Shown: positions 46,372-55,703 of the stretch, piece after piece
How the letters are laid out: every line of letters begins with the position of its first letter
How positions within the stretch are numbered: the stretch's first letter is position 1
Source of the DNA: AP-15 sp963797115
GTDB taxonomy: Bacteria; Pseudomonadota; Alphaproteobacteria; ATCC43930; CGMCC-115725
DNA: 64,000 bases
NCBI GenBank assembly: GCA_963797115.1
Contig: CAWCOH010000003.1
Coordinates: 157,243-221,242, forward strand
Direction: 5' to 3'
Program-made: the position numbers and the translations under genes
The notes under the pieces: generated by a model
Told to the model about the DNA's origin: nothing
The model's database searches: none
The model's input: only the letters and a program-made list of their open reading frames with translations

Positions 46372-46503
46372 GTCTGTTGGGCAGCGCCGCGAGGTCGAGC
46401 TGTGGTTCGCCCGGATCGAGCGCGACGTCATCGCCCGTGGCGTTTTCACCTCTGTCCCCGATCTGCGCCGAAAGCTCATGCGGTACATCCGCCAATACAA
46501 CTA
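46372..46503 (+). pseudogene. IS630-type transposase C-terminal fragment 2
   Basis: The plus-strand frame reads REVELWFARIERDVIARGVF then TSVPDLRRKLMRYIRQYN: the C terminus of an IS630 transposase, overlapping the piece at 22014. Its left end joins zwf and its right end runs straight into regulator sequence. Confidence 0.8.
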
Positions 46504-46765
46504 TCGTCGTCGACATTTGCCGGAAGCTTGACGGGATACCGCTCGCCATCGAGCTCGCGGCGGCCGCTATCGATACGCTCGGGCTCCAAGGGGTTGTCTC
46601 GCGTCTGGACCACCCCCTCCGACTGCCGACAATCCGCCGCCGCACAGCCGTGCCACGACACCAGACGCTGCGCGCTGCGCTGGACTGTAGCTATCGTCTG
46701 CTGGCTGAGGAAGAACAGAGGACATTGTGCCGGCTTTCGGTTTTTGCCGGCAGCATCGTCAAACA
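46503..46765 (+). pseudogene. Inverted fragment of a winged-helix/ATPase regulator
   Basis: The plus strand reads VVDICRKLDGIPLAIELAAA, AIDTLGLQGVVSRLDHPLRL, HQTLRAALDCSYRLLAEEEQ and LCRLSVFAGSI. This is the sensor/GLPLAIELAA region of AfsR/NB-ARC-type ATPase regulators, opposite in strand to the N-terminal part at 46766-47582. Confidence 0.75.
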
Positions 46766-47582
46766 CGCAATGACCGGCACAAATCGCAAATTTTGCCTCC
46801 GCAGGAACGTCGAGGCGAATTGCCGAACCAACTGCTGCCGGCAAGAGCCGCGGATCGCTGATGGCGGTCAAATCGATAAACCAAACACCGTGCTCATAAC
46901 TGTCGGTTAGCCTCTCGGCAGTCGCAACAGCAACGCTGGTCTTACCGATACCGCCGGGTCCGACAAGCATGATTAAGCGGTGATGGCACAACTGCGCCGA
47001 ATTTCTGTTAATGACCTCATCGCGGCCGATCAATCGCATCAGCGGCACTGGAATGTTGTTCGAGGGTTCTGCTGCGGAACGCTGCGGTGTCGTGGGGCAT
47101 GGGCCGACCGACCGAGTGACCGGCGCCACAAAACAATAGCCGCGCCCGGCGACCGTGGAGATGTATCGGTTGCCGGCTTGGCCATCCCCCAGCGCTCGCC
47201 GCAGCTTGGCAATATTGAGCTTGAGATTGCCTTCGACGACGACGAAGGTATCGGGCCAGACCTTTGCGATCAGTTCAGATTTGCTGACCAGCTCGCCGGG
47301 ACGTTCGACAAGAGCGATCAGGAGATCGAGAGCGCGACTGCCGAGACGGACAGGCTTGTCATGTTCCAGCAGCAGTCGCCTCGCCGGGAGCAGCCGGAAG
47401 GGACCAAAGGAGATCTCGTGCTCGGCGGGGCCATTCGCTCGATCAACCGCTTCGACCTCCCTCTGCAATCTCCTGAGCTTGTCATCGGGGCGAGCAGGAT
47501 TAAATCCGGCCGCGAATTGCGCGCGGCTGCCGAGCGGCGGTGCCGGCAAACCGCCTGCCGGTTCCGAAAGTGTCGTCGCCAT
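46766..47582 (-). pseudogene. Winged-helix (OmpR-type) regulator with ATPase domain, N-terminal part
   Basis: ATG 47582. A Trans_reg_C winged helix (GPFRLLPARRLLLEHDKPVR, ALDLLIALVERPGELVSKSE, KLNIAKLRRALGDGQAGNRY, about 60-155), then the P-loop LVGPGGIGKTSVAVATAERL (about 205-225). Family sequence stops at AEAKFAICAGHCVFD (about 46766); what follows on this strand is the antisense of the inverted fragment. The original protein would have been about 900 residues. Confidence 0.75.
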
Positions 47583-48257
47583 CCCAGGGGTCCTTTCGCT
47601 CTTAATACGGAGCGAGATAGCTGACCAGGCACTCCAACTCGATCATCAAAAGAGAAGACACGATCAGCGATTACGCGTGATAGTCAGCGAATCGTTTAGC
47701 TCTGGAGTGCCCATGGGAATGGCGAAGATGTACGCCTCCCATCCTCTGGGGTGCAGACGGGACCCTTGCGTGCAATAGCGCGCACAATACATCCTAACGA
47801 CTGTGCGGCACCTTAAGAGCTTGCGAGTCTGGTTAAACTTATGGAGATTGGATCGGCTCGATATTGTGAAACTGGCGGGAATCGATGACAAAACGCCCGT
47901 CCTCGGGCACCGCCAGACGAAAGGGGCGGCTACAGATATGTTCGACCTACCGCCACCGCGCCACATCTCAATTCTACGCGTCTCGTCCGTTCCCTCGCAT
48001 TCCGGCGAAGGTCATTTGAGCAAACCGTAACCGGCTGTTGGCGGCACTGCCATTACGGCGCGTCTCACCCGTTGCGGCTCATTCCGGCTATCGTCTCCTT
48101 CGAGCACACCGCCGGCACTCAGCCTTTTCAGCGGGAACCGTTATTCCTGCGCCATAGCCGTCATCCGGTTCAGAATTCAGACTTACGCAGCGGTCCTTAC
48201 CCAAGTAAGCCCGAACCGGCGATGCTCATGCCGCTGCCCACATGTCGGTCAACTACT
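47583..48257. other. No gene recognised
   Basis: Several short frames on both strands but none with family motifs. No clear terminator or RNA. Confidence 0.45.
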
Positions 48258-49010
48258 GCTCAGGACGGGTGGTAAGAGCTTCTGCGCCCAGCCCGTCGCC
48301 CGCTCGTGGGCGTAGGCGAGCTGCAGGACGCCGAGGTCGTGTTGACGGGGGCCGATAATCTGGACTCCCAACGGCAGGTTAGCAGGCCCTCCGAAACCGA
48401 CTGGCATTGCAACGGCAGGGCAGCCGGCCATCATTGCCGGGAACGTAATCTCCATCCAGCGGTGATATCCATCGCCTTTCCGGCGATTTCTCGTGGCCAC
48501 GGAACGTCCGCATCGAACGGGAACAACTGCGCAGTTGGCAAAGCGAGAAAATCGTAGCGCTCAAATGCCCTACGGAATGCGTGATAAATCTTCGTGCGCC
48601 CTACCGAAGCGCGCCAGATATCCAAGGCGCTCAGCTTCAGCGAGCCCTCAATTTCCCAGATCGCCTCCGGCTTCAGCTTGGTCCGCTTCTTCAAGTCCGT
48701 ATACACCTCGGCCAAGAGGCCGCCGATCAGCCAATGTCGCCACGTCAGCCACGTCGAGTTTTGCCTCACCCCGCATCCTCCAATGCCCGTACATCGCTCA
48801 GGCCTAGTTCGAGCACGCCGGGCTCGGTGGGCAGCGCGCCACTCAAATCACCAAGCCAGCCGATGCTTGTGCCCTTGACGTCCTGCACCGGCGGATCGTC
48901 AGGCGGCATTGCGCAAGTTTTTTCGACCGTGTCTCGAAGATGCCGGTCAAAGACTTCCGCTCCCCCGACGAAATCATCGGTTATGACGCTGACGGGCGGC
49001 CGTCCTGATG
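48258..49010 (-). pseudogene. Amidase-family remnant
   Basis: Three pieces: VKGTSIGWLGDLSGALPTEP (about 48860-48915), ALDIWRASVGRTKIYHAF with YDFLALPTAQLFPFDADVPW (48500-48640), then ITFPAMMAGCPAVAMPVGFG and LPLGVQIIGPRQHDL to 48258. These are the C-terminal half of amidase-signature proteins. At least two frameshifts; the Ser-Ser-Lys catalytic region is missing. Confidence 0.75.
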
Positions 49011-49033
49011 GTCTTGGATACCTCAGCCGGGCA

Positions 49034-49178
49034 TTGTCAACTTAGCGGACCCAGGGCGCCTTTTTGCGGCCCGCTCGGTTGGAGCGGGCAGCACAATAGG
49101 TGAGCAAAGGACCTTCCGTCTCGAGCCGCCGCGCCACCGACGCAACAAGCATACCATGGCCGTCTAAGTTGACAATGC
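49034..49178. repeat. 15-bp inverted repeats bounding a 145-bp IS remnant
   Basis: GCATTGTCAACTTAG at 49034-49048 is repeated inverted at 49164-49178. The minus-strand frame between them reads MLVASVARRLETEGPLLTYC and ends KKAPWVR, possibly the end of a transposase. The group II intron starts at the next base. Confidence 0.6.
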
Positions 49179-50301
49179 GTGCGCCGGGAGACCGGCAAGG
49201 AGTAAGGAGTGCAAGTCCCCTCCAGTGAAGGTGTAGCGAACCACACTGTCCCCGAGTCATGCGCTGAAGCCCGCGAGGGTTTCGGTGAAGCGTTGACAGG
49301 GGTGCGCATAGGCTGGGTATTGAGCCGCGAAAACAACACCTCCGGGACGCCGACACTGTGCTTTGAGTGGAAGGCAACATGGCCAGGCGCGCCAGCGCGA
49401 GCGCTTGGCCGGCCCGGCGCGGTCGTAGACCCCAGCATGTGCGTAAGCTCCTTGTGCGGGAACCGGGAGATCTCGCCTCCGGCCAGGATCAGTAAGTTCT
49501 GGCCCGCATCGGGAAGGTGATGAGCCGAAGCCGGTGATGCACGGGGACGAGAAGTCAGACCCCTCCATAGTAGCTGGGAAGCCGGCGAACGGCGTCGGGC
49601 AACCGGGGCCGGAGTTGGTGGAGCAAAGGGAGGGGGCCGAGGAGAACACGGGACAAGCCAGCACGCGCCGGACCCCGCGCCGGGTGAGCGTGTCCCCTGG
49701 ACTGGACCGTGTACGGACAGCTGCAAGGCTGAACGGGAAGGAACGGTTCACCGCGCTCCTCCACCATGTCGATGTTGGGCTACTGCGCAGCGCCTATTCC
49801 TGGCTAAAGCGGGATGCGGCGGCCGGAGTGGACGGCGTGACATGGCAGGAATACGGCGAGGATCTCGAGCGCAAGCTCGCCGATCTTCACGCCCGGATTC
49901 ATCGAGGGGCCTACCGGGCGCAGCCGTCACGCCGGCATTACATCCCAAAACCGGACGGCCGGCAGCGCCCGCTCGGCATCGCAGCACTGGAGGACAAGAT
50001 CGTCCAGCGTGCGATGGTCGAGGTGCTGAACGCGATCTACGAGGAAGATTTCCTCGGGTTCTCGTACGGGTTCCGGCCCGGACGCGGTCCGCATGATGCA
50101 CTGGACGCGCTCGCGGTCGGGATCGGCAACACGAGGGTGAACTGGGTATTGGACGCCGATATTGCCGGGTTCTTCGATGCGGTCGACCACGAGTGGTTGA
50201 TCCGTTTTGTCGATGTTAGCGCCGCTGTAATTCTGACCCAGGTCGCCGACTGAAAGCTGACCCACTGGCTAGGCTGGTTCCCTCGATGTGGAGGGGGCCG
50301 G

Positions 50302-51321
50302 ATGGTGGGAGTGGAGGCGGCATTGGAGATCCGGGTATTGCATCGGCACGGCAAGAGCATCCGCGAGATCGCGCGGGAAACGGGGGTCGCACGCAACACG
50401 GTGCGGCGCTATCTGCGCGACGAGGAAGCGGCACGCTACAAGCCGCGTCCGCCTCGGTCGGCCAAGCTCGACCCGTTCAAGGCCTATGTCGCGGAGCGGT
50501 TGGGCTCGGCGGCGCCGGAGTGGATACCAGCGAGTGTGCTGCTAATGGAGCTGCGCGAGCACGGCTATTCCGGCGGTTACACGATGCTGAAGCTGTTCGT
50601 CGCGTCGCTGCGGCCGCAACAGGCGGTCGAGCCAGTGATCCAATTCGAGACGGGCCCAGGCGAGCAGATGCAGGTGGACTGGGCGGTCATTCGGCGCGGC
50701 AGCAACCGGCTCTCGGTATTCGTCGCGACGCTGGGCTGGAGCCGGGCCGCCTATGTCGAGTTCGTCACCGACGAGCGGGTCGAGACGTTGATCGACGCGC
50801 ACGAGAATGCTTTTTTGGCGTTCGGCGGCACGCCGCGCGAGGTGCTTTATGACAACATGCGCACCGTCGTGCTGGAGCGGCACGGCTACGGTCGCGGTCG
50901 CCACCGTTTCCATCCTGGGTTTCTCGACTTCGCCCGTCATTGCGGTTTCCGGCCGCGGCTGTGCGCGCCGTATCGGGCACAGACCAAAGGCAAGGTCGAG
51001 CGGTTCATCCGCTATCTGCGGCACAGCTTCTACGTGCCGCTGGCCAGCCGGCTGGCGCAGGAGGGCCTGATCGTCGACCGCGAGACCGCGAACCTGACGG
51101 TCGGCCGATGGCTGCGCGAGGTGGCGAACGTCCGCGTGCACGGCACCACCGGCGAGATCCCGGCCGAACGTCTGGCGATCGAGAGAGTGCAGTTGCAGCC
51201 GGTGCCAACGCCTTATGGCGGGCGCAGCGTGCGCTCGCTCCAGAAGCCGGTGCCAGCACCGATCATCGGCCTGCAGCACCCGCTGTCGTTTTACGACGCG
51301 TTTGCCGGCGGCGTCCGATGA
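50302..51321 (+). CDS. istA: IS21 transposase IstA
   Basis: A 339-residue DDE integrase-type transposase. N-terminal helix-turn-helix (RHGKSIREIARETGVARNTV, 15-34), catalytic core with EQMQVDWAVIRRG (first Asp), EVLYDNMRTVVLERHG (second Asp) and AQTKGKVERFIRYLRHSF (Glu). Shorter than many IstA (about 500), but all motifs are present. The stop overlaps the istB start by 4 bp. Confidence 0.93.
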   Translation: MVGVEAALEIRVLHRHGKSIREIARETGVARNTVRRYLRDEEAARYKPRPPRSAKLDPFKAYVAERLGSAAPEWIPASVLLMELREHGYSGGYTMLKLFVASLRPQQAVEPVIQFETGPGEQMQVDWAVIRRGSNRLSVFVATLGWSRAAYVEFVTDERVETLIDAHENAFLAFGGTPREVLYDNMRTVVLERHGYGRGRHRFHPGFLDFARHCGFRPRLCAPYRAQTKGKVERFIRYLRHSFYVPLASRLAQEGLIVDRETANLTVGRWLREVANVRVHGTTGEIPAERLAIERVQLQPVPTPYGGRSVRSLQKPVPAPIIGLQHPLSFYDAFAGGVR

Positions 51322-52127
51322 GCGATTTGCAGCATCAGCGCATCCTCGAGCTGTGCCAGGAGCTGCGGTTGAGCGCGATGCCCAACCTGTATTCCGGCAT
51401 CGCCCAGAGCGCGGCGGCGAAAGCGGCCTCCTTCGCCGACTTCCTTGAAGAGACGCTGCGGGCCGAGCGTGATGCACGCAGCGCCCGAGCCCGCGAGATG
51501 TTTGCGCGGGTCGCCGGCTTTCCGACGATCAAGACGCTCGACGGCTTCGACTTCGGCTTTGCCAGCGGCGTACCGCGCCCCCAGATTCACGAGCTCGCCG
51601 GCCTGGCCTTTATCGAGCGCGCCGAGAACGTCGTCTTCCTCGGTCCGTCCGGTGTCGGCAAGACGCACCTGGCGATCGCGCTCGGCTACCTGGCCACCCA
51701 GCGCGGCCACAAGGTGCGCTTCACCACAGCCGCCGATCTGGTCATGACGCTCGAGACGGCGCAGCGCCAGGGTCGTTGGAAAGAGGCGCTGCACCGCACC
51801 GTCAGCGTCTACAAGCTCTTGATCATCGATGAGATCGGATACCTGCCGCTGGGGCGCGAACAGGCCAACCTGTTCTTCCAAGTAGTCGCCAAGCGTTACG
51901 AGAAGGGAGCGACGATCCTGACCTCAAACCTGACCTTCGGTTCGTGGGATCAGGCCTTCGCCGGCGACCCGGTGCTGACCGCGGCGATGCTCGACCGGCT
52001 GCTGCATCATTCGACCGTGGTCAGCATCCAGGGCGAGAGCTATCGGCTCAAGGACAAGCGTCGCGCCGGCTTGCTGAAAACGCCGGCACCGGCATCAACA
52101 TGGCTTGCCCCGGTGGGTCCACAGTGA
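51318..52127 (+). CDS. istB: IS21 helper ATPase IstB
   Basis: A 269-residue AAA+ ATPase: N-terminal helical domain, Walker A FLGPSGVGKTHLAIALG (about 108-124), Walker B LLIIDEIGYLPL (about 172-183), and sensor ATILTSNLTFGSW (about 205-217). It assists IstA in target selection. Translationally coupled to istA. Confidence 0.94.
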   Translation: MSDLQHQRILELCQELRLSAMPNLYSGIAQSAAAKAASFADFLEETLRAERDARSARAREMFARVAGFPTIKTLDGFDFGFASGVPRPQIHELAGLAFIERAENVVFLGPSGVGKTHLAIALGYLATQRGHKVRFTTAADLVMTLETAQRQGRWKEALHRTVSVYKLLIIDEIGYLPLGREQANLFFQVVAKRYEKGATILTSNLTFGSWDQAFAGDPVLTAAMLDRLLHHSTVVSIQGESYRLKDKRRAGLLKTPAPASTWLAPVGPQ

Positions 52128-53167
52128 CCTCCCGCGCTGCGCTACGTCGGACTCATGGCGGTCACTTCGCTACGCGCGGGTCCCTCCTGTGGACTACCGG
52201 GACAAGCCCTCGAGCAACGAGACTGGGTCAAGGTTCAATCGGCGATATCGAGCAAAGTGGGTCAGGATTCAACCGGCGTTGACATCGAGCATCGGGTCGG
52301 CGACCGCCGCGTGATTCGCTTGATCCGCAAATGGCTAAAGGCCGGGGTGATGGAAGACGGGGAGGTGACCCGGCCAGAGGTGGGGACGCCGCAAGGGGCG
52401 TCGCCTCGCCCTTGCTGGCGAACATCTACCTGCATTACGTCTTCGATCTCTGGGCTGAGCGGTGGCGACGCCACCATGCCCAGGGGAACGTCATCCTGGT
52501 GCGCTATGCCGATGACATCGTCGCCGGGTTTGAACACCAAGCCGATGCCGAGCGGTTTCAAGCAGAACTGCGGGATCGGTTGGCGCAGTTTGCGCTGACC
52601 CTGCATCCGGACAAGACCCGTCTGATCCAGTTCGGCCGCCGCGCGGCGGCGGAGCGGGGGCGGGCAGGGCTTGGCAAGCCGGAGACGTTCGACTTCCTGG
52701 GCTTCACCCATATCTGCGGTCGGTCACGGCGCGGCAGGTTTCTGCTCTTTCGGCGGACCCGACGCGACCGGAAACGGGCCAAGGTGAGGGAGGTCAAGGA
52801 GGAGCTCCGGCGTCGGATGCACGATCCGCTCTCCAGCCAGGGACAGTGGCTGCGACAGGTGGTGACAGGCTTCTTTGCCTATCACGCTGTGCCGACCAAC
52901 TTCGACGCCCTGGCGGCGTTCCGGTACCACATCATGGTGCTTTGGATGCGCACGCTGACGCGGCGCAGCCAGAAGGACCGCACAGGGTGGGACCGGCTCA
53001 ACAGGCTCGCGGACCAGTGGCTACCAAAGCCACGCATCCTTCACCCGTGGCCCAACCAGCGCTTCGCCGTCAAACATCCAAGGTGGGAGCCGGATGCGGG
53101 AATGCCGCACGTCCGGTTCTGTGCGGGGGGTGCCCAGTAATGGGCATCCCTACCGCAATCTTCCGGC

Positions 53168-53347
53168 CTGTTATTGCTGCGCGATGCCGCGGAGGCGATG
53201 CGGCTTTCCGCCCGCGGCTATCACCGCGTGCTGCGGGTGGCGCGCACGCTTGCCGACCTCGACGGCGCCGACAAGGTCGGCCGCGTGCATCTCGCCGAGG
53301 CGCTGTCCTACCGGGTGCTGACGGACGAGATCAGACGGGCGGCGTGA
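53168..53347 (+). pseudogene. comM: comM (YifB) 3' fragment
   Basis: The frame reads LLRDAAEAMRLSARGYHRVL, RVARTLADLDGADKVGRVHL and AEALSYR...RRAA stop: the C-terminal Mg-chelatase-like end of the ComM/YifB ATPase. Only about 55 codons remain; the rest of comM is not on the other side of the intron, so this is a rearrangement, not a simple intron insertion. Confidence 0.8.
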
Positions 53348-53367
53348 CGGACCGCTCCAGTGCGCGA

Positions 53368-54231
53368 TCAAAACGCCGCCACCTGCTCCAGCAATTGTCC
53401 CGCCGCTGCTTGCTTCTGGCGCACCTCCGCAAGGTGCGCGGTAGCCTCCGGCGGCATCGCCACCTCCTTGGCGAATTCCGGCCGGGCGGCGAGTTTCTGA
53501 AACCACGCATTCACGTTTGGGTGCAGCTTGGCGAACGGATAGCCGGCAAGCGCCAGCCGGTTGGTATAGATGAACCAGGCGATATCAAGAACCGTCAGCT
53601 CGTTGCCGAACAGGTTAGGCTGTGTCACCAGGCGCTTGTCGAGCGCGTCGAATTCGGCGCGGAAGGTCTGTGCCGACTTGCGGCAGTCGGCATCGGTGAA
53701 GCCGTCTTTGTTGGCGCGTTCCCAAAACTCGATCTGCGCCGCCTTCTCGGCATCCTTGACGCCCTGCACGGTACCTGAACCGTTGGCGGCATAGCTCTTC
53801 AATGCGTCGGGTGGTTTTGCCGGCCCCGGCGGCGCGAAGACGAAACGAAAGCTCAGGCGCCGCAGGTCGAAATGCAGGTCGTCTTCTTGCTTCAAGAGTG
53901 CGCCGACCTCGTTCTCGTGCCCTTCGGGAACGAGCCGCGGCTGCGGAAAGGTCTTTTCCAGATAGGCGATGATGTCGTTGCTCTCGATATGCACGGCGCC
54001 GTCATGCACCAGCACCGGCACCAGCCCGCGCGGATTGATGCCGAGAAACCAGGGCCGAAAATTCTCGTTGGCCATCAGGTCGACATGATGCGACTCCCAC
54101 AGGATGCCTTTCAGGTTGAGGAAGACACGCAGCTTCTGCGAACATGACGAGCCCATGAAGTGCAGCACATGCACGCTCTTCCAGTAGAGCACCTCGCGGG
54201 TCTTGATGTCGCCTTCGACAAGCTGAACCAT
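53368..54231 (-). CDS. Glutathione S-transferase-family protein
   Basis: A 287-residue protein. N-terminal thioredoxin-like domain with HFMGSSCSQKLRVFLNLKGI (about 24-43), INPRGLVPVLVHDGAVHIES (about 66-85); a long C-terminal helical domain with TVLDIAWFIYTNRLALAGYP (about 215-235). The N-terminal extension and SCSQK motif suggest an unusual GST class with a Cys near the active site. Intact; flanked by intron/comM and IS1380 remnants. Confidence 0.88.
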   Translation of the reverse strand: MVQLVEGDIKTREVLYWKSVHVLHFMGSSCSQKLRVFLNLKGILWESHHVDLMANENFRPWFLGINPRGLVPVLVHDGAVHIESNDIIAYLEKTFPQPRLVPEGHENEVGALLKQEDDLHFDLRRLSFRFVFAPPGPAKPPDALKSYAANGSGTVQGVKDAEKAAQIEFWERANKDGFTDADCRKSAQTFRAEFDALDKRLVTQPNLFGNELTVLDIAWFIYTNRLALAGYPFAKLHPNVNAWFQKLAARPEFAKEVAMPPEATAHLAEVRQKQAAAGQLLEQVAAF

Positions 54232-54616
54232 GATCTCCCTCCCTAACCGGCCGGCACATCGATCGTCGTACGGCTCCGTTTGACGTCGCGCATGCCTAGT
54301 TGCCCCTACACGCCAATTCTGTAGACTGTCGCCGAAACGGCAAAGAACAAGTCACGGGGAGGCCGATTATGTCGCGCGCGACGCATTCGCGGCTATCGAT
54401 CTACCCGACATTCTCCGGATTCCGAGTCTGTCGGACCTGATCCTCCGTCCCTAACCGCCTCGCGGCAACAAAATTCCAAAATTCGCTGGCCGCCGACCGG
54501 GTAAACAGCCCCAAAGGGCGGTCTGGTTGGTCTCGCAGCGCCGAAACTTGCAGCTTTGCCATGATCAAGGCGCACCTCTACCGTCGTCGTCTGTCGCATC
54601 TGGTCGCATCCTCCGG
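54232..54616. other. No gene recognised
   Basis: Contains probably the non-coding end of the IS1380-type element (from about 54480) and otherwise nothing supported. Confidence 0.45.
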
Positions 54617-54810
54617 TCACGCAGCTGCGGGCGGTGCCCGCAACCGGGCGATTAGCGACAGGATTTCGGCGAACATCTGTCGCGGCACCCCGACCTCGGC
54701 CAGTTGGAAGGTCACGTAGCGCCCGTGGGCGACAACCTTCGCGCCGATCTTGATCAGCTTCTCGCGCAAACTGGTCAGTGTTGAACCCATCAGAGAGCGG
54801 TTTTCCGCGA
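54617..54810 (-). pseudogene. IS1380-type transposase C-terminal fragment
   Basis: The frame reads LTSLREKLIKIGAKVVAHGR, YVTFQLAEVGVPRQMFAEIL, SLIARLRAPPA stop, the typical C terminus of IS1380-family transposases. The catalytic part is missing. Confidence 0.75.
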
Positions 54811-54814
54811 ACGC

Positions 54815-54964
54815 GGTCCCTTGGACTGCCGGATCGATGAGGCGTCGCTGGCAGCGATGGCCGACCTCGGGATGTCGGAGGCGCAGATTGCGCGGTATCG
54901 TCGGCTCTGGTGGCGCGAGAAGCCGTCTGCAATAGTGCGGGCTGACGCTCAGAAAACTATCTGA
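54815..54964 (+). pseudogene. Second copy of the small SEAQIARYRR protein, start missing
   Basis: The plus-strand frame reads DEASLAAMADLGMSEAQIAR, YRRLWWREKPSAIVRADAQ and ends KTI stop. It is about 60% identical to 43677-43864 over the core. The N terminus was cut by the IS1380 remnant. Confidence 0.5.
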
Positions 54965-55427
54965 ACCTTCCGCTCCGAAACTGCTTCTGCCCGTGGCGGA
55001 GCTGTACCAAATCAGCATTGCGGGCGTCTGTTTGCGCGTTCTCGAGCCGACCTCCCGGATGAGACAATTCCATGTCATCACATCCTCTGTGCAGTGTGTC
55101 GCGGCTCTCCGACGGCGTCCTGCCGATAATCGAATCGATTTTTACCATTGTTTTCTTGTTCTTGGCACTGGTCGAGATCCGGCCAGCATTGGGCTAGATC
55201 ATGGATGCAATAGATCGCGCGCACTTGCCCTGCGAGACCGGATTGTTGGCAGCGCCAAAGCAGGGTGGCCAATTTCGAGATGTCGCAGTCGCGCCACGGC
55301 CGCACGCCCTCATGCGCGGCGCCGGCTTCGGCCGACTCGCCGCAGCCATGGCGCTCGCCAAATGGGCTCGACCTGGAGAGCCAAACCCCATCAGTCGCGA
55401 TCAATGCCCGCCAAATTCGGGCCGGAG
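54965..55427. other. No gene recognised
   Basis: No supported feature. The near-identical inverted duplication begins at about 55428. Confidence 0.5.
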
Positions 55428-55466
55428 TCCGCTGCCGCTGCTTATCGCGCTCGCATGATAGGCGCG

Positions 55467-55537
55467 ATGTCGGAAGCTTATTGGCGCGATAACGTACCGG
55501 CATTTCACTAACGACTGAGCGCTCCATAGATTTGCCG
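55467..55537 (+). promoter_or_regulatory. LysR-type promoter element, copy 8 (towards P460-A2)
   Basis: TTATTGGCGCGATAA (55478-55492), GGCATTTCACTAACG (55499-55513), 17-18 bp spacer, CTCCATAGATTTGCC (to about 55537). About 170 bp before the P460-A2 start. Confidence 0.78.
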
Positions 55538-55703
55538 TGTTGGCAAACCCCAGAAGGTTTCGAATGTCAAGCAAGCTGAGGGCGCGGCGCACTGGCGGCG
55601 GTTAAACCATGAGCGCCGTCTTCGGAACGGCGTCCGAGCGCTTGCCCCTGAGGAAGTGCGCGGGCGAGAGCTCTTTTACGGAAGATAACCTCGAGAGGAA
55701 GTT

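Larger units (their letters stand above)
50214..52284 (+). mobile_element. IS21-family insertion sequence, complete
   Basis: Ends TGTTAGCGCCGCTGTAATTC (left, 50214) and TGTCAACGCCGGTTGAATCC (right, inverted, from 52284), both followed by TGACCCA, are imperfect inverted repeats. TCGA flanks both sides (50210-50213, 52285-52288), a 4-bp target duplication. istA and istB are both open. Confidence 0.9.
49534..53140 (+). pseudogene. ltrA: Group II intron reverse transcriptase/maturase, split by IS21 and frameshifted
   Basis: The left part (49534-50213) has RT0-RT3 motifs (AAAGVDGVTWQEY, RQRPLGIAALEDKIVQ, YGFRPGRGPHDALDAL, WVLDADIAGFFDAVDH). After IS21 the frame resumes at EHRVGDRRVIRLIRKWLKAG; a missing G at about 52395 shifts frame inside GTPQG. 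Then SPLLANIYLHYVFD, the catalytic RYADDIVAGF (about 52500) and the maturase domain to 53140. Removing IS21 plus one TCGA copy restores RFVEHRVG. Confidence 0.9.
49179..53158 (+). mobile_element. Group II intron carrying an inserted IS21 element
   Basis: The 5' end GTGCGCCGGGAGACC (49179) fits the GUGYG consensus. The 3' part holds domain V (GAGCCGGATGCGGGAA, then TGCCGCACGTCCGGTTC, about 53088-53122) and a domain VI hairpin GGGTGCCCAGTAATGGGCATCC with a bulge-A context. Without the IS the intron is about 1.9 kb. Exact 3' end is uncertain by a few bases. The right flank is a comM fragment, the left flank an IS remnant. Confidence 0.85.

Noticed and set aside
48581..49045. Plus-strand frames over the amidase remnant
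   Set aside because: Antisense to recognisable amidase segments.
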